NCBI GenBank assembly: GCA_903893675.1
Contig: CAITNA010000084.1
Coordinates: 1-11,217, forward strand
Length of the DNA stretch: 11,217 nucleotides
Direction of reading: 5' to 3'
DNA from: an uncultured Micrococcales bacterium
Lineage (GTDB): Bacteria; Actinomycetota; Actinomycetes; Actinomycetales; Microbacteriaceae
The notes below the pieces were generated by a model. It had not been told where the DNA came from. It searched no databases and was given only the letters and a program-made list of their open reading frames with translations. Shown here piece after piece: positions 1-6,440 of the stretch. The position numbers were made by a program, and so were the translations under genes. Numbering within the stretch: the first letter of the stretch is position 1; each line of letters opens with the position of its first letter.

Positions 1-531
1 GATTCGGTTCAGCTGCGCATCATCCACCGCGGTGTTGGTGCAATTACCGAGTCGGACGTCAACCTGGCAACCGTTGACAGCGCAATCATCATCGGCTTCA
101 ACGTCAAGCCTGACAACAAGGCCAAAGAGCGCGCCGACCGTGAGGGTGTCGACATTCGTCACTACACCGTCATCTATGCGGCACTCGAAGACATCGAGAA
201 GTCACTCAAGGGCATGCTCAAGCCAGAGTACGAAGAAGTTCAGGTTGGAACCGCAGAGGTTCGCGAGCTGTTCAAGTCTTCGAAGGTCGGAACCATCGCT
301 GGTTCGATCGTTCGCTCGGGCTCGATCAAGCGCAACGCCATGGCTCGCGTTCTCCGCGACGGCAAGGTCATCGCAGACAAGCAGAAGATCGAGTCGCTAA
401 AGCGCTTCAAGGATGACGCCAACGAAGTTAAGCCCGACTACGAATGTGGTATCGGCCTGAGCGACTTCAACGAGTTGCAACTCGAGGACATCATCGAGAC
501 CTACGAGATGCGCGAGAAGCCAAGAGTCTAA
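1..531 (+). CDS. infB: Translation initiation factor IF-2, C-terminal part (5' end outside window)
   Basis: This is the last 176 codons of IF-2, the GTPase that places fMet-tRNA on the 30S subunit and promotes subunit joining. The reading frame is open from base 1. The first part carries the IIIGFNV segment (about residues 29-35 of the fragment), typical of IF-2 domain 3. It is followed by the charged helix linker and then the C-terminal beta barrel, which contains the ECGIGL motif of the fMet-tRNA-binding C2 domain. The protein ends in EMREKPRV, a normal IF-2 terminus. The G domain lies upstream of the window. The stop codon is one base before the rbfA start, so the two genes are very likely cotranscribed. 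Identification is by recognition of family motifs and by the infB-rbfA-truB order. Confidence 0.97.
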   Translation, partial: DSVQLRIIHRGVGAITESDVNLATVDSAIIIGFNVKPDNKAKERADREGVDIRHYTVIYAALEDIEKSLKGMLKPEYEEVQVGTAEVRELFKSSKVGTIAGSIVRSGSIKRNAMARVLRDGKVIADKQKIESLKRFKDDANEVKPDYECGIGLSDFNELQLEDIIETYEMREKPRV

Positions 532-532
532 A

Positions 533-979
533 TTGGTAGATCACGCACGCGCCAGAAAACTGGCAGAACGAATTAAGGTGTTGGTGGCCGAAGCTCTCGA
601 GCGCGCCGTCAAGGATCCCGACTTGGGCTTCGTCACCATCACCGACGTTCGTGTTACTCCCGACCTGCAGCACGCCAAAATCTTCTACACCGTCTTTGGT
701 AGTGAAGAAGACAAGAAGCAGAGCAGCGAGATCATCGAGCGCAACATGGGCTTGATTCGTCGCGAGGTAGGTCGAGGTCTATCGATTCGCCTGACTCCGA
801 CCATCGAGTTCGAGACCGACGAGATTCCCGAGACTGCCGCTCACATGAACGAGCTGCTTGCCGCCGCCAAGGCGCGCGACGAGCAGGTTCACGACTTGGC
901 GGCCAAGGCGACCTTTGCGGGCGAGGCGAACCCTTACAAAGAGCCGAAGTCTCACGACGAAGATTCCGACGAGGCCTAA
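533..979 (+). CDS. rbfA: Ribosome-binding factor A
   Basis: RbfA is a small KH-fold protein that binds the immature 30S subunit and helps 16S rRNA maturation. The 148-residue product has the family pattern throughout: an N-terminal helix (DHARARKLAERI), the strand LGFVTITDVRVTPDLQHAKIF interrupted by the usual turn, and the helix plus strand ending in LTPTIEFETDE at about residues 87-97. The C-terminal tail after residue 125 is acidic and probably disordered. The start is a TTG codon one base after the infB stop. No other start codon lies nearby in frame, and alignment with actinobacterial RbfA proteins, which begin M-x-DHARARKLA, supports it. The stop codon directly abuts the truB ATG (TAAATG), so translation of the three genes is probably coupled. 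Confidence 0.96.
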   Translation: MVDHARARKLAERIKVLVAEALERAVKDPDLGFVTITDVRVTPDLQHAKIFYTVFGSEEDKKQSSEIIERNMGLIRREVGRGLSIRLTPTIEFETDEIPETAAHMNELLAAAKARDEQVHDLAAKATFAGEANPYKEPKSHDEDSDEA

Positions 980-1873
980 ATGCCTTCGGGTCTGGCGCTT
1001 ATCGATAAGCCGGCCGGCTGGACCAGCCACGATGTCGTCGCGAAACTTCGCGGGGTAGCAGGCACCAAGCGAGTTGGTCACGCAGGCACTCTCGACCCCA
1101 TGGCAACAGGGCTGCTGGTGATCGGCATCGACGCTGGCACCAAACTGCTCACCTTTATCGTCGGCCAAGACAAAACCTACGAAGCCACTATTCGTCTCGG
1201 GGCTGCAACCATCACTGACGACGCCGAGGGCGATGTGACCGAATACGGGTCGCTTGCGAATTGCTCCGATGCGCGCATCCTTGAAGAAATTGCGAAATTG
1301 ACCGGCAACATCGAGCAGGTGCCATCTTCGGTAAGCGCGATCAAGGTCGACGGCAAGCGCGCCTATGCGCTGGTTCGCGGTGGCGACGAGGTCAAACTCA
1401 AGTCGCGACCGGTCAGCGTTTCAGAGTTCGCCGTTCTAGGTGAAGCACGCAAGGTGAGCATCGACGGCCATGACTATCTCGACTTGGATGTTCGCATCAC
1501 CTGCTCCAGCGGAACCTACATTCGTGCGCTTGCTCGCGATCTCGGTCAAGCACTTGGTTCTTTCGGTCACCTAACCGCACTACGTCGCACTCGAATCGGT
1601 GGCTATTCGGTGGGTGACGCCCAAACCTTGGATGGGCTCACTCGCGAGTCGCTAGTGGTGACCTCAATGCGAGCCGCAGTCGAAGGCTTCGAAACTCGAG
1701 ACCTCACTGAGCAGGACGAAATCGACCTTCGACACGGCAAGCGAATTGCTCGCGGTGCAGCTTCAAACACCGAGGTCGTTGCCGGGGTTCACGGCGATAG
1801 AGTGGTGGCGATGCTCGAGCCTAAAGGCGAGCAGTTGAAGTCGCTTGTGGTTTTCGCCAAGGAGGAATTGTGA
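980..1873 (+). CDS. truB: tRNA pseudouridine(55) synthase TruB
   Basis: TruB converts uridine 55 in the T-loop of tRNAs to pseudouridine. The 297-residue protein has a normal length. The catalytic motif GHAGTLDPMATGLL is at residues 33-46, with the nucleophile Asp39. Later family motifs are also present: KTYEATIRLGAATITDDAEG, VPSSVSAIKVDGKRAY, and the CSSGTYIRALARDLG segment that packs against the active site. The last 55 residues or so (from LTEQDEIDLRHG) form the small PUA-like C-terminal domain found in actinobacterial TruB. The ATG follows the rbfA stop with no gap. The 3' end overlaps the next gene by four bases (GTGA), and an AGGAGG-like ribosome-binding site for that next gene lies inside the last truB codons. 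Confidence 0.97.
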   Translation: MPSGLALIDKPAGWTSHDVVAKLRGVAGTKRVGHAGTLDPMATGLLVIGIDAGTKLLTFIVGQDKTYEATIRLGAATITDDAEGDVTEYGSLANCSDARILEEIAKLTGNIEQVPSSVSAIKVDGKRAYALVRGGDEVKLKSRPVSVSEFAVLGEARKVSIDGHDYLDLDVRITCSSGTYIRALARDLGQALGSFGHLTALRRTRIGGYSVGDAQTLDGLTRESLVVTSMRAAVEGFETRDLTEQDEIDLRHGKRIARGAASNTEVVAGVHGDRVVAMLEPKGEQLKSLVVFAKEEL

Positions 1874-2229
1874 TTGGTTGGCTGTTAGGCCTGCAGGTCG
1901 TTGTCGATCTGGTGGTTGCGCTCATCCTGGTGATCTTGGGAACCCTGAAGCGCAAGCCGAGCCGCTTTTCGATTGGCAGTTTCGCCCTCGTTGAGCTCGG
2001 GCTGTTGGCGCAGGCTGTCACCAGCATCGTTCTGGTGGTCGGTGGGGCACAGGCCAAGCAAGACACCGTCGAGTTCTTCGCCTATGTTTTTGTGGCCCTG
2101 ATTATCCCGATTGGCGCAGGTTTCTGGGCCCTGGTCGAGCGAACCCGCTGGTCGACTCTGATTATGGCCGCGGCCGCCCTGACCGTCGTGGTCATGCTCG
2201 CCCGCATGCAGCAGATCTGGGTTGGCTAG
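1870..2229 (+). CDS. Hypothetical small integral membrane protein (four predicted helices)
   Basis: I do not recognise a named family. The 119-residue product is almost entirely hydrophobic, with four likely membrane helices at about residues 2-25, 36-58, 68-89 and 95-112. Short basic loops (KRKPSR at 27-32, RTR at 91-93) suggest both termini lie outside or at the membrane surface. There is no signal peptide, metal site or catalytic motif. The GTG start overlaps the truB stop by four bases. It is preceded by GGAGG at 1861-1865, five bases before the start codon, a strong ribosome-binding site that supports this start. Small membrane proteins at this place, between truB and ribF, are familiar in actinobacterial genomes. 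A resemblance in size and topology to the protein at 7539-7931 is noted but unproven. Confidence 0.85.
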   Translation: MIGWLLGLQVVVDLVVALILVILGTLKRKPSRFSIGSFALVELGLLAQAVTSIVLVVGGAQAKQDTVEFFAYVFVALIIPIGAGFWALVERTRWSTLIMAAAALTVVVMLARMQQIWVG

Positions 2230-2283
2230 GGCCTAGGCCGCAAGCCCCAAAACCCCACTGTCTCGGATCATGCCACCGGCACA

Positions 2284-2328
2284 ATTAACCTTCCGTTCAC
2301 TTTCCGACTAGGTTGCCTTTACCCTGAC
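2284..2328 (+). promoter_or_regulatory. Pho box (PhoP/RegX3-type operator) and promoter region of pstCAB
   Basis: Direct repeats with an 11-base period are visible: TTAACCTTCCG (2285-2295), TTCACTTTCCG (2296-2306), a poor unit at 2307-2317, and TTTACCCTGAC (2318-2328). The first twenty bases match the repeat upstream of pstS at 17 of 20 positions. The core GTTCAC(C/T) and the 11-base spacing agree with the known Streptomyces PhoP direct-repeat units. A TAnnnT -10 could be TAGGTT (2309-2314), with the first units covering the -35 region, or TACCCT (2320-2325). The sequence does not decide between them. The ribosome-binding site before the pstC ATG is weak, so the 5' untranslated region may be very short. 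Bases 2230-2283 contain only a GGCCTAGGCC palindrome (2230-2239). Confidence 0.72.
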
Positions 2329-2344
2329 TGGCAAGCATGAAGCC

Positions 2345-3316
2345 ATGTCAGTCGAGACCAAACCCGTTCCGCCGCGTCGTCGACTCACCGTCAAACCGAC
2401 ACTGCTCGGCGACAAAATCTTCTTCGGCATCACCACAGGCACCGCATACTTCTCAATCGTGCTCGTCGTTCTCGTTCTCATCTTCCTTTTGATCCGCGCC
2501 TGGCCTGCTTTCCAGCACGAGGGCATCGGCTTTATTACCGGCTCAAAGTGGGACGACTCTGTCCAGCCGATGATCATGCAAATCTTCCCGATGCTTTACG
2601 GCTCGATTCTGCTCGCGATTCTCGGTGTGCTCCTTGCGGTTCCGATGGCAATCGCACTGGCTTACCTGATTGAGTTCCTTGCGCCGAAGCCAATCGCCCG
2701 CGTCGTAACTTTGCTCGTCGATTTGCTCGCGGCACTCCCATCCGTGGTTATTGGTCTTTGGGGTCTTTTTGTTTTCTCGCCGGTTGCAGAAGGTTGGGCG
2801 AAGCTGCTAAATCACTACCTCGGATGGCTACCACTTTTCGCAAACACCAGCGGTAACTTCTCGCGCTCGCCATTCATCGCGGGCTGGATCGTTGCAGTAA
2901 TGATTGTGCCGATTATCACCTCGGTTACTCGCGAAATCTTTTCGCAGATGGATCGCGACCTCATCAATGCTGCAAAGGCACTCGGCGGTGGAATGTCTTC
3001 GACTTTCACCAAGGTGATTTTGCCAACCGCATCTGGCGGCATCGTCGGTGGCACCTTGCTTGGCCTCGGTCGAGCACTCGGTGAGACCGTTGCAATCTTC
3101 TTCGTTCTGAATCTTTCATTCGACATCAACTGGGCAGACCTCACCGAGGCACGCGGCGGTTCGATCGCCTCCATGATTCTGGGCAAGCTCGGCAACGCCA
3201 GCGACTATGAGCGTTCTGGATTGATGGCCGCGGGTGTCGTGCTTTTCGTAACCACGCTGATCATCAACTTCATCGCTGGCTACATCGTGAATAGGGCACA
3301 GCCATGGCGCAAGTAA
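2345..3316 (+). CDS. pstC: Phosphate ABC transporter permease PstC
   Basis: PstC is one of two membrane subunits of the high-affinity PstSCAB phosphate importer. The 323-residue protein has a basic cytoplasmic N-terminus (PPRRR) and six likely helices near residues 28-51, 78-107, 115-145, 167-192, 228-258 and 289-315. The cytoplasmic EAA coupling loop, which contacts PstB, starts at EIFSQMDRDLINAAKALGGG (about 197-216). It is followed by the strongly conserved GLGRALGETVAIFFVL segment of PstC proteins. Length is normal. The ATG at 2345 has only a weak ribosome-binding site, and an out-of-frame ATG lies eight bases upstream. The 3' end overlaps pstA by 13 bases. The upstream Pho box indicates induction under phosphate limitation. 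Confidence 0.96.
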   Translation: MSVETKPVPPRRRLTVKPTLLGDKIFFGITTGTAYFSIVLVVLVLIFLLIRAWPAFQHEGIGFITGSKWDDSVQPMIMQIFPMLYGSILLAILGVLLAVPMAIALAYLIEFLAPKPIARVVTLLVDLLAALPSVVIGLWGLFVFSPVAEGWAKLLNHYLGWLPLFANTSGNFSRSPFIAGWIVAVMIVPIITSVTREIFSQMDRDLINAAKALGGGMSSTFTKVILPTASGGIVGGTLLGLGRALGETVAIFFVLNLSFDINWADLTEARGGSIASMILGKLGNASDYERSGLMAAGVVLFVTTLIINFIAGYIVNRAQPWRK

Positions 3317-4383
3317 TCACAGCAAAGCCTCGCCCGACCAGCGCCCCTTGGAAGCGTCGCAACAGTCGCAACATCCTGCTTGTCACGCTCGCCAGCATCC
3401 TGCCTGCCCTCATCTCCGCAGCGCTAACCGTGCTGCTCGGCATCGATGGCGCGATTGGCCTGCTCGTCATCTTCGTTCCGTTGCAGCTAATCGCCTCGGT
3501 TGGCATCGGTGGCTACCTGTTCAAGAAGCGCGGTCGCCAGGATGCAGCGCTGATTGTCTTCACGATTTTCTTCACTGTTCTCGTGGCCGTGCTGCTTAGC
3601 TCGGTGCTCGTTTCGGTGTTTGAGGCCGGCCTTCGCATGATGCGCTGGAGCTTCATTAGCCAGAATGCAACATACATTTCACCAACCACCAGCCTTGACT
3701 ACGGTGGCCTTGGTCACGCGGTTCTGGGCTCGATCCTGGTGGTCGGTTTCACCACCATCGTTACCGTGCCACTTGGCATCGGTGTGGCAATCTACCTAAC
3801 CGAATCACGTGCGAAGGGCCGCAACTTCATCCGTTCGCTCATCCAGTCGATGTCTGGTTTGCCATCTGTGGTCTCGGGTCTTTTCATCTACTCGGCACTG
3901 ATCGTGACCCACTGGTCGGGTCAGAGTGGAATCACCGGCTCGCTTGCCCTCATGCCGTTGATGCTGCCAACCGTTGCTCGCGTTTGCGAAGAAGCGCTTC
4001 GCCTGGTGCCAAGCGATTTGCGTTCTGCAGCGCTCGGTCTTGGCGCACCGAACTACCGCATGTTCCTTCAGGTGGTTTTGCCAGCAGCAAAGTCGGGAAT
4101 CATCACCGCAGTTCTTCTCGGTGTTGCCCGAATCATCGGTGAGACCGCTCCGCTGCTACTCACCGTGAACCCATCGGCGGGAACCAACCTCAACATCTTC
4201 TCTGGCCAGATCGAAACTCTGCCGACCTACCTGTTCGGCAACCTCTCGCTCAGCACCGACTACTCGGTGCAGCGCGCCTGGGGTGCGGCATTGGTCGTGC
4301 TGTTCCTAGTGCTCATCATCTTCACCCTCACCCGTGCAATCGGCGGCAACAAGCAGCTCAAGACCCCTAAGAAGAGGAAGTAA
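3304..4383 (+). CDS. pstA: Phosphate ABC transporter permease PstA
   Basis: PstA is the second permease subunit and pairs with PstC. At 359 residues it is longer than the roughly 290-residue enterobacterial protein. The extra part is an N-terminal hairpin of two predicted helices (about 24-46 and 49-72), after which the standard permease core begins near residue 81. This extension is usual in actinobacterial PstA. The EAA loop EEALRLVPSDLRSAALGLGAP is at 229-249 and is followed by the typical GVARIIGETAPLLLTVNPS segment. The basic C-terminus (KTPKKRK) is cytoplasmic. The ATG at 3304 lies inside the last codons of pstC and has AGGG at 3293-3296 as a plausible ribosome-binding site. pstB follows after one base. 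Confidence 0.95.
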   Translation: MAQVITAKPRPTSAPWKRRNSRNILLVTLASILPALISAALTVLLGIDGAIGLLVIFVPLQLIASVGIGGYLFKKRGRQDAALIVFTIFFTVLVAVLLSSVLVSVFEAGLRMMRWSFISQNATYISPTTSLDYGGLGHAVLGSILVVGFTTIVTVPLGIGVAIYLTESRAKGRNFIRSLIQSMSGLPSVVSGLFIYSALIVTHWSGQSGITGSLALMPLMLPTVARVCEEALRLVPSDLRSAALGLGAPNYRMFLQVVLPAAKSGIITAVLLGVARIIGETAPLLLTVNPSAGTNLNIFSGQIETLPTYLFGNLSLSTDYSVQRAWGAALVVLFLVLIIFTLTRAIGGNKQLKTPKKRK

Positions 4384-4384
4384 A

Positions 4385-5173
4385 GTGACCCAACTGATTA
4401 CTCCGCAGGCGCATCTGCGCAGCGAGGACATCAACGTCTGGTTCGGCGAGCGCCACGTGCTCAGCGACGTGAACCTAACCTTCCCCGAGAACCAGGTGAC
4501 GGCGCTGATTGGCCCATCGGGTTGTGGCAAGTCGACCTTCCTTCGCACCTTGAACCGCATGCACGAACTGATTCCAGGCGCAGGTCTTGCAGGTGCGGTG
4601 TTGCTCGACGGCGAAGACATCTATGGCGATGGCGTCAACCCGGTCGACGTGCGCATCAAGATCGGCATGGTTTTCCAGAAGCCAAACCCATTCCCAACCA
4701 TGAGCATTAAAGAGAACATCCTCTCGGGCCTCAAATTGTCGGGTCGCAAAGTTCCAAACGCCGATGAGCTGGTCGAGACCTCCCTTCGTCGCGCCAGCAT
4801 CTGGAACGAAGTAAAGGACCGCCTCAACGAGCCTGCCATCTCGCTCTCGGGTGGTCAGCAGCAGCGTCTTTGCATCGCTCGCTCGCTCGCCATGGAGCCA
4901 CAAGTTCTCCTCATGGATGAGCCTTGCTCGGCCCTTGACCCAGGTTCGACTCGCCGCATCGAAGAGACCATCGAAGAGATCTCAGAGTCGATGACCATCG
5001 TGATTGTTACCCACAACATGCAGCAGGCTCAGCGCGTTTCGCAGCAGACTGCCTTCTTCTTGGCCGAGGATGGCAATCCTGGCACCGTGGTTGAATTCGG
5101 AGCCACCGAGGATGTCTTCAACCGCCCGGTTGACCCACGCACTAACGACTACGTCAACGGCCACTTCGGCTAG
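4385..5173 (+). CDS. pstB: Phosphate ABC transporter ATP-binding protein PstB
   Basis: PstB is the ATPase of the phosphate importer. All nucleotide-binding motifs are intact: Walker A GPSGCGKST (43-51), signature LSGGQQQR (154-161), Walker B VLLMDEP (174-180) followed by CSALDP, and the switch His210 in VTHNM. NRMHELIPGAGLAG after Walker A and the C-terminal DPRTNDYVNGHFG are specific to PstB. I start it at the GTG at 4385 (262 residues). This start has a strong GAGGA ribosome-binding site at 4374-4378 and gives the normal family length. An in-frame ATG at 4334 would add 17 residues encoded inside pstA and is unlikely. The stop codon lies in a small hairpin just ahead of the second Pho box. 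Confidence 0.96.
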   Translation: MTQLITPQAHLRSEDINVWFGERHVLSDVNLTFPENQVTALIGPSGCGKSTFLRTLNRMHELIPGAGLAGAVLLDGEDIYGDGVNPVDVRIKIGMVFQKPNPFPTMSIKENILSGLKLSGRKVPNADELVETSLRRASIWNEVKDRLNEPAISLSGGQQQRLCIARSLAMEPQVLLMDEPCSALDPGSTRRIEETIEEISESMTIVIVTHNMQQAQRVSQQTAFFLAEDGNPGTVVEFGATEDVFNRPVDPRTNDYVNGHFG

Positions 5174-5186
5174 AAAATCTACCGAA
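5165..5186 (+). other. Hairpin across the pstB stop codon
   Basis: TTCGG (5165-5169) pairs with CCGAA (5182-5186), and TAGA (5171-5174) pairs with TCTA (5178-5181). This gives nine base pairs with one bulged C at 5170 and an AAA loop. No run of T follows, so it is not a normal intrinsic terminator. It could protect the 3' end of the pstCAB message or weakly reduce readthrough into pstS. Its role is inferred only. Confidence 0.4.
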
Positions 5187-5187
5187 A

Positions 5188-5232
5188 CTTAACCTTCGGT
5201 TCACCTTGTAAAGACCACTCGTTCATCTGCAA
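5188..5232 (+). promoter_or_regulatory. Pho box (PhoP/RegX3-type operator) upstream of pstS
   Basis: Four successive 11-base units start at 5189: TTAACCTTCGG, TTCACCTTGTA, AAGACCACTCG and TTCATCTGCAA. Units one, two and four are good, unit three is weaker, the same pattern as upstream of pstC. The core GTTCACC at 5199-5205 equals the best-known Streptomyces PHO repeat core. The site gives pstS its own phosphate-controlled promoter inside the cluster. The -10 element is uncertain: TCTACT (5237-5242) and TACAAC (5255-5260) are both possible. The pstS start follows at 5286 with AAGGAG at 5275-5280 as ribosome-binding site. Confidence 0.78.
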
Positions 5233-5285
5233 AGCGTCTACTGAGTGTGTCGAATACAACGACCAAACACTAACAAGGAGAAATA

Positions 5286-6365
5286 ATGCGACTACAGGCC
5301 AAGGCAACCCTTGCAGCCATCGCACTGACCGCTTCGCTAATCGGATCGGGAGTTGCGGCTGACGCAGCAGGCACCACCATCAGCGGTGAGGGTTCATCGT
5401 TCGCAGGTGGAATTCTGACCGCTTGCGTTATTGACTACAACAGCGACAGCACTGCAAACGCAGCTGGCGACACCGTCTCTTACACCGCTAGCAGCTCGGG
5501 CGCGGGTCGCACCTCGTTCGCTAACGGCACCAAGCCTTTCGGCGCATCGGACTGGGCATTTGCTGACACTGACAGCAAGCCAAACGACCTTATCTACGTA
5601 CCACTCGTAGGCGGCCCAATCGCTATTGCTTACAACATCCCAGGCGTTCCATCGGACCTAAAGCTTGACGGCACCACCATCGGCGCAATCTTCCGCGGTG
5701 ACATCACCACCTGGAACGCATCAGCTATCGCACGTTTGAACCCAAAGGTGACTCTGCCTGCGAAGCCGATCATCGTGAACTACCGTTCGGGTTCGTCGGG
5801 CACCACCCAGAACTTCGCTAACTGGCTCATTGCCAACGGCGCAACTGGTTGGGTCAACTCGGGCACCTGGGCAACCGCAACCGGCGTTACTTCGCCAGTG
5901 GGTAACTCAGAGGCCAACTCGGCAGCCCTCGTTTCTGACACCCACACCAAGGCATACTCGATCGGCTACGCCGACCTCAAGGACACCCTTGGTAAGGCGC
6001 TGACCTTCGCAGCAGTGAAGAACGCTGACGGCAACTTCGTATTGCCTACTGTCACCGGTGCAGCACAGTTCTTGGCTCAGCAGAAGATTGCAACCAACGG
6101 TTTGGTTAACTTCGCTTACACCACCAAGTTCGCAAGCAGCAAGACCAAGTCGGTTGCAGCGATCGCAAAGACCGCCTACAACCTGTCGCTCGTAACCTAC
6201 GGTTTGGCTCACAACAACCCAAGCACTGACAACTCGGCAGTTGCTCGCTTCTTCAAGTTCGTAATCAACAGCTGTGCACCTGCCTACGCAGGCGACCTCA
6301 AGTATGTTGCTCTTACCGGCGCACTGAAGACCGCAGCAGTTACCTTGGTTGGCAAGGTTGGCTAA
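5286..6365 (+). CDS. pstS: Phosphate-binding protein PstS, secreted rather than lipidated
   Basis: PstS captures phosphate outside the membrane and delivers it to PstCA. The 359-residue protein starts with a signal peptide: Arg/Lys at residues 2-6, a hydrophobic stretch 8-24, and a likely signal peptidase I site after Ala27 (ADA). No lipobox cysteine is present, unusual for a PstS in a one-membrane bacterium. The three phosphate-contact regions are recognisable: GEGSSF (34-39), SSSGAGR (69-75) with GASD (86-89), and RSGSSGT (167-173). The R-x3-SGT spacing equals Arg135-Ser139 of E. coli PstS, and Asp89 corresponds to its Asp56. IFRGDITTW is also a family motif. Cys47 and Cys330 are the only cysteines and could form a disulfide. 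It is placed last in the cluster rather than first, with a strong ribosome-binding site and its own Pho box. Confidence 0.93.
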   Translation: MRLQAKATLAAIALTASLIGSGVAADAAGTTISGEGSSFAGGILTACVIDYNSDSTANAAGDTVSYTASSSGAGRTSFANGTKPFGASDWAFADTDSKPNDLIYVPLVGGPIAIAYNIPGVPSDLKLDGTTIGAIFRGDITTWNASAIARLNPKVTLPAKPIIVNYRSGSSGTTQNFANWLIANGATGWVNSGTWATATGVTSPVGNSEANSAALVSDTHTKAYSIGYADLKDTLGKALTFAAVKNADGNFVLPTVTGAAQFLAQQKIATNGLVNFAYTTKFASSKTKSVAAIAKTAYNLSLVTYGLAHNNPSTDNSAVARFFKFVINSCAPAYAGDLKYVALTGALKTAAVTLVGKVG

Positions 6366-6383
6366 ATAAAGTCACTAGTCGAG

Positions 6384-6413
6384 GCGCGGTGCTGGTTTTC
6401 AGCACCGCGCTTT
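6384..6413 (+). terminator. Stem-loop after pstS (weak terminator or 3'-end stabiliser)
   Basis: GCGCGGTGCTG (6384-6394) and CAGCACCGCGC (6400-6410) form a perfect 11-bp stem with a GTTTT loop. Only TTT follows before CGG, so termination may be partial. Its place between pstS and the PstS-like gene would let pstS mRNA accumulate above the downstream message. Confidence 0.7.
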
Positions 6414-6440
6414 CGGCGTGAAAGCAACAAAGAGAAACGG

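Noticed and set aside
32..400. Open frame of 122 codons overlapping infB
   Set aside because: It is a shadow frame of infB; the Ser/Arg/Thr-rich translation is typical of a wrong frame in GC-rich DNA.
2230..2239. Perfect palindrome GGCCTAGGCC after the small membrane protein gene
   Set aside because: It leaves no loop for a hairpin and has no T run after it, so I do not call it a terminator; a single 10-base palindrome is too common to call an operator.
4334..4384. Longer pstB reading from the ATG at 4334
   Set aside because: It would lie inside pstA, adds 17 residues absent from the family, and the GTG at 4385 has a strong ribosome-binding site.
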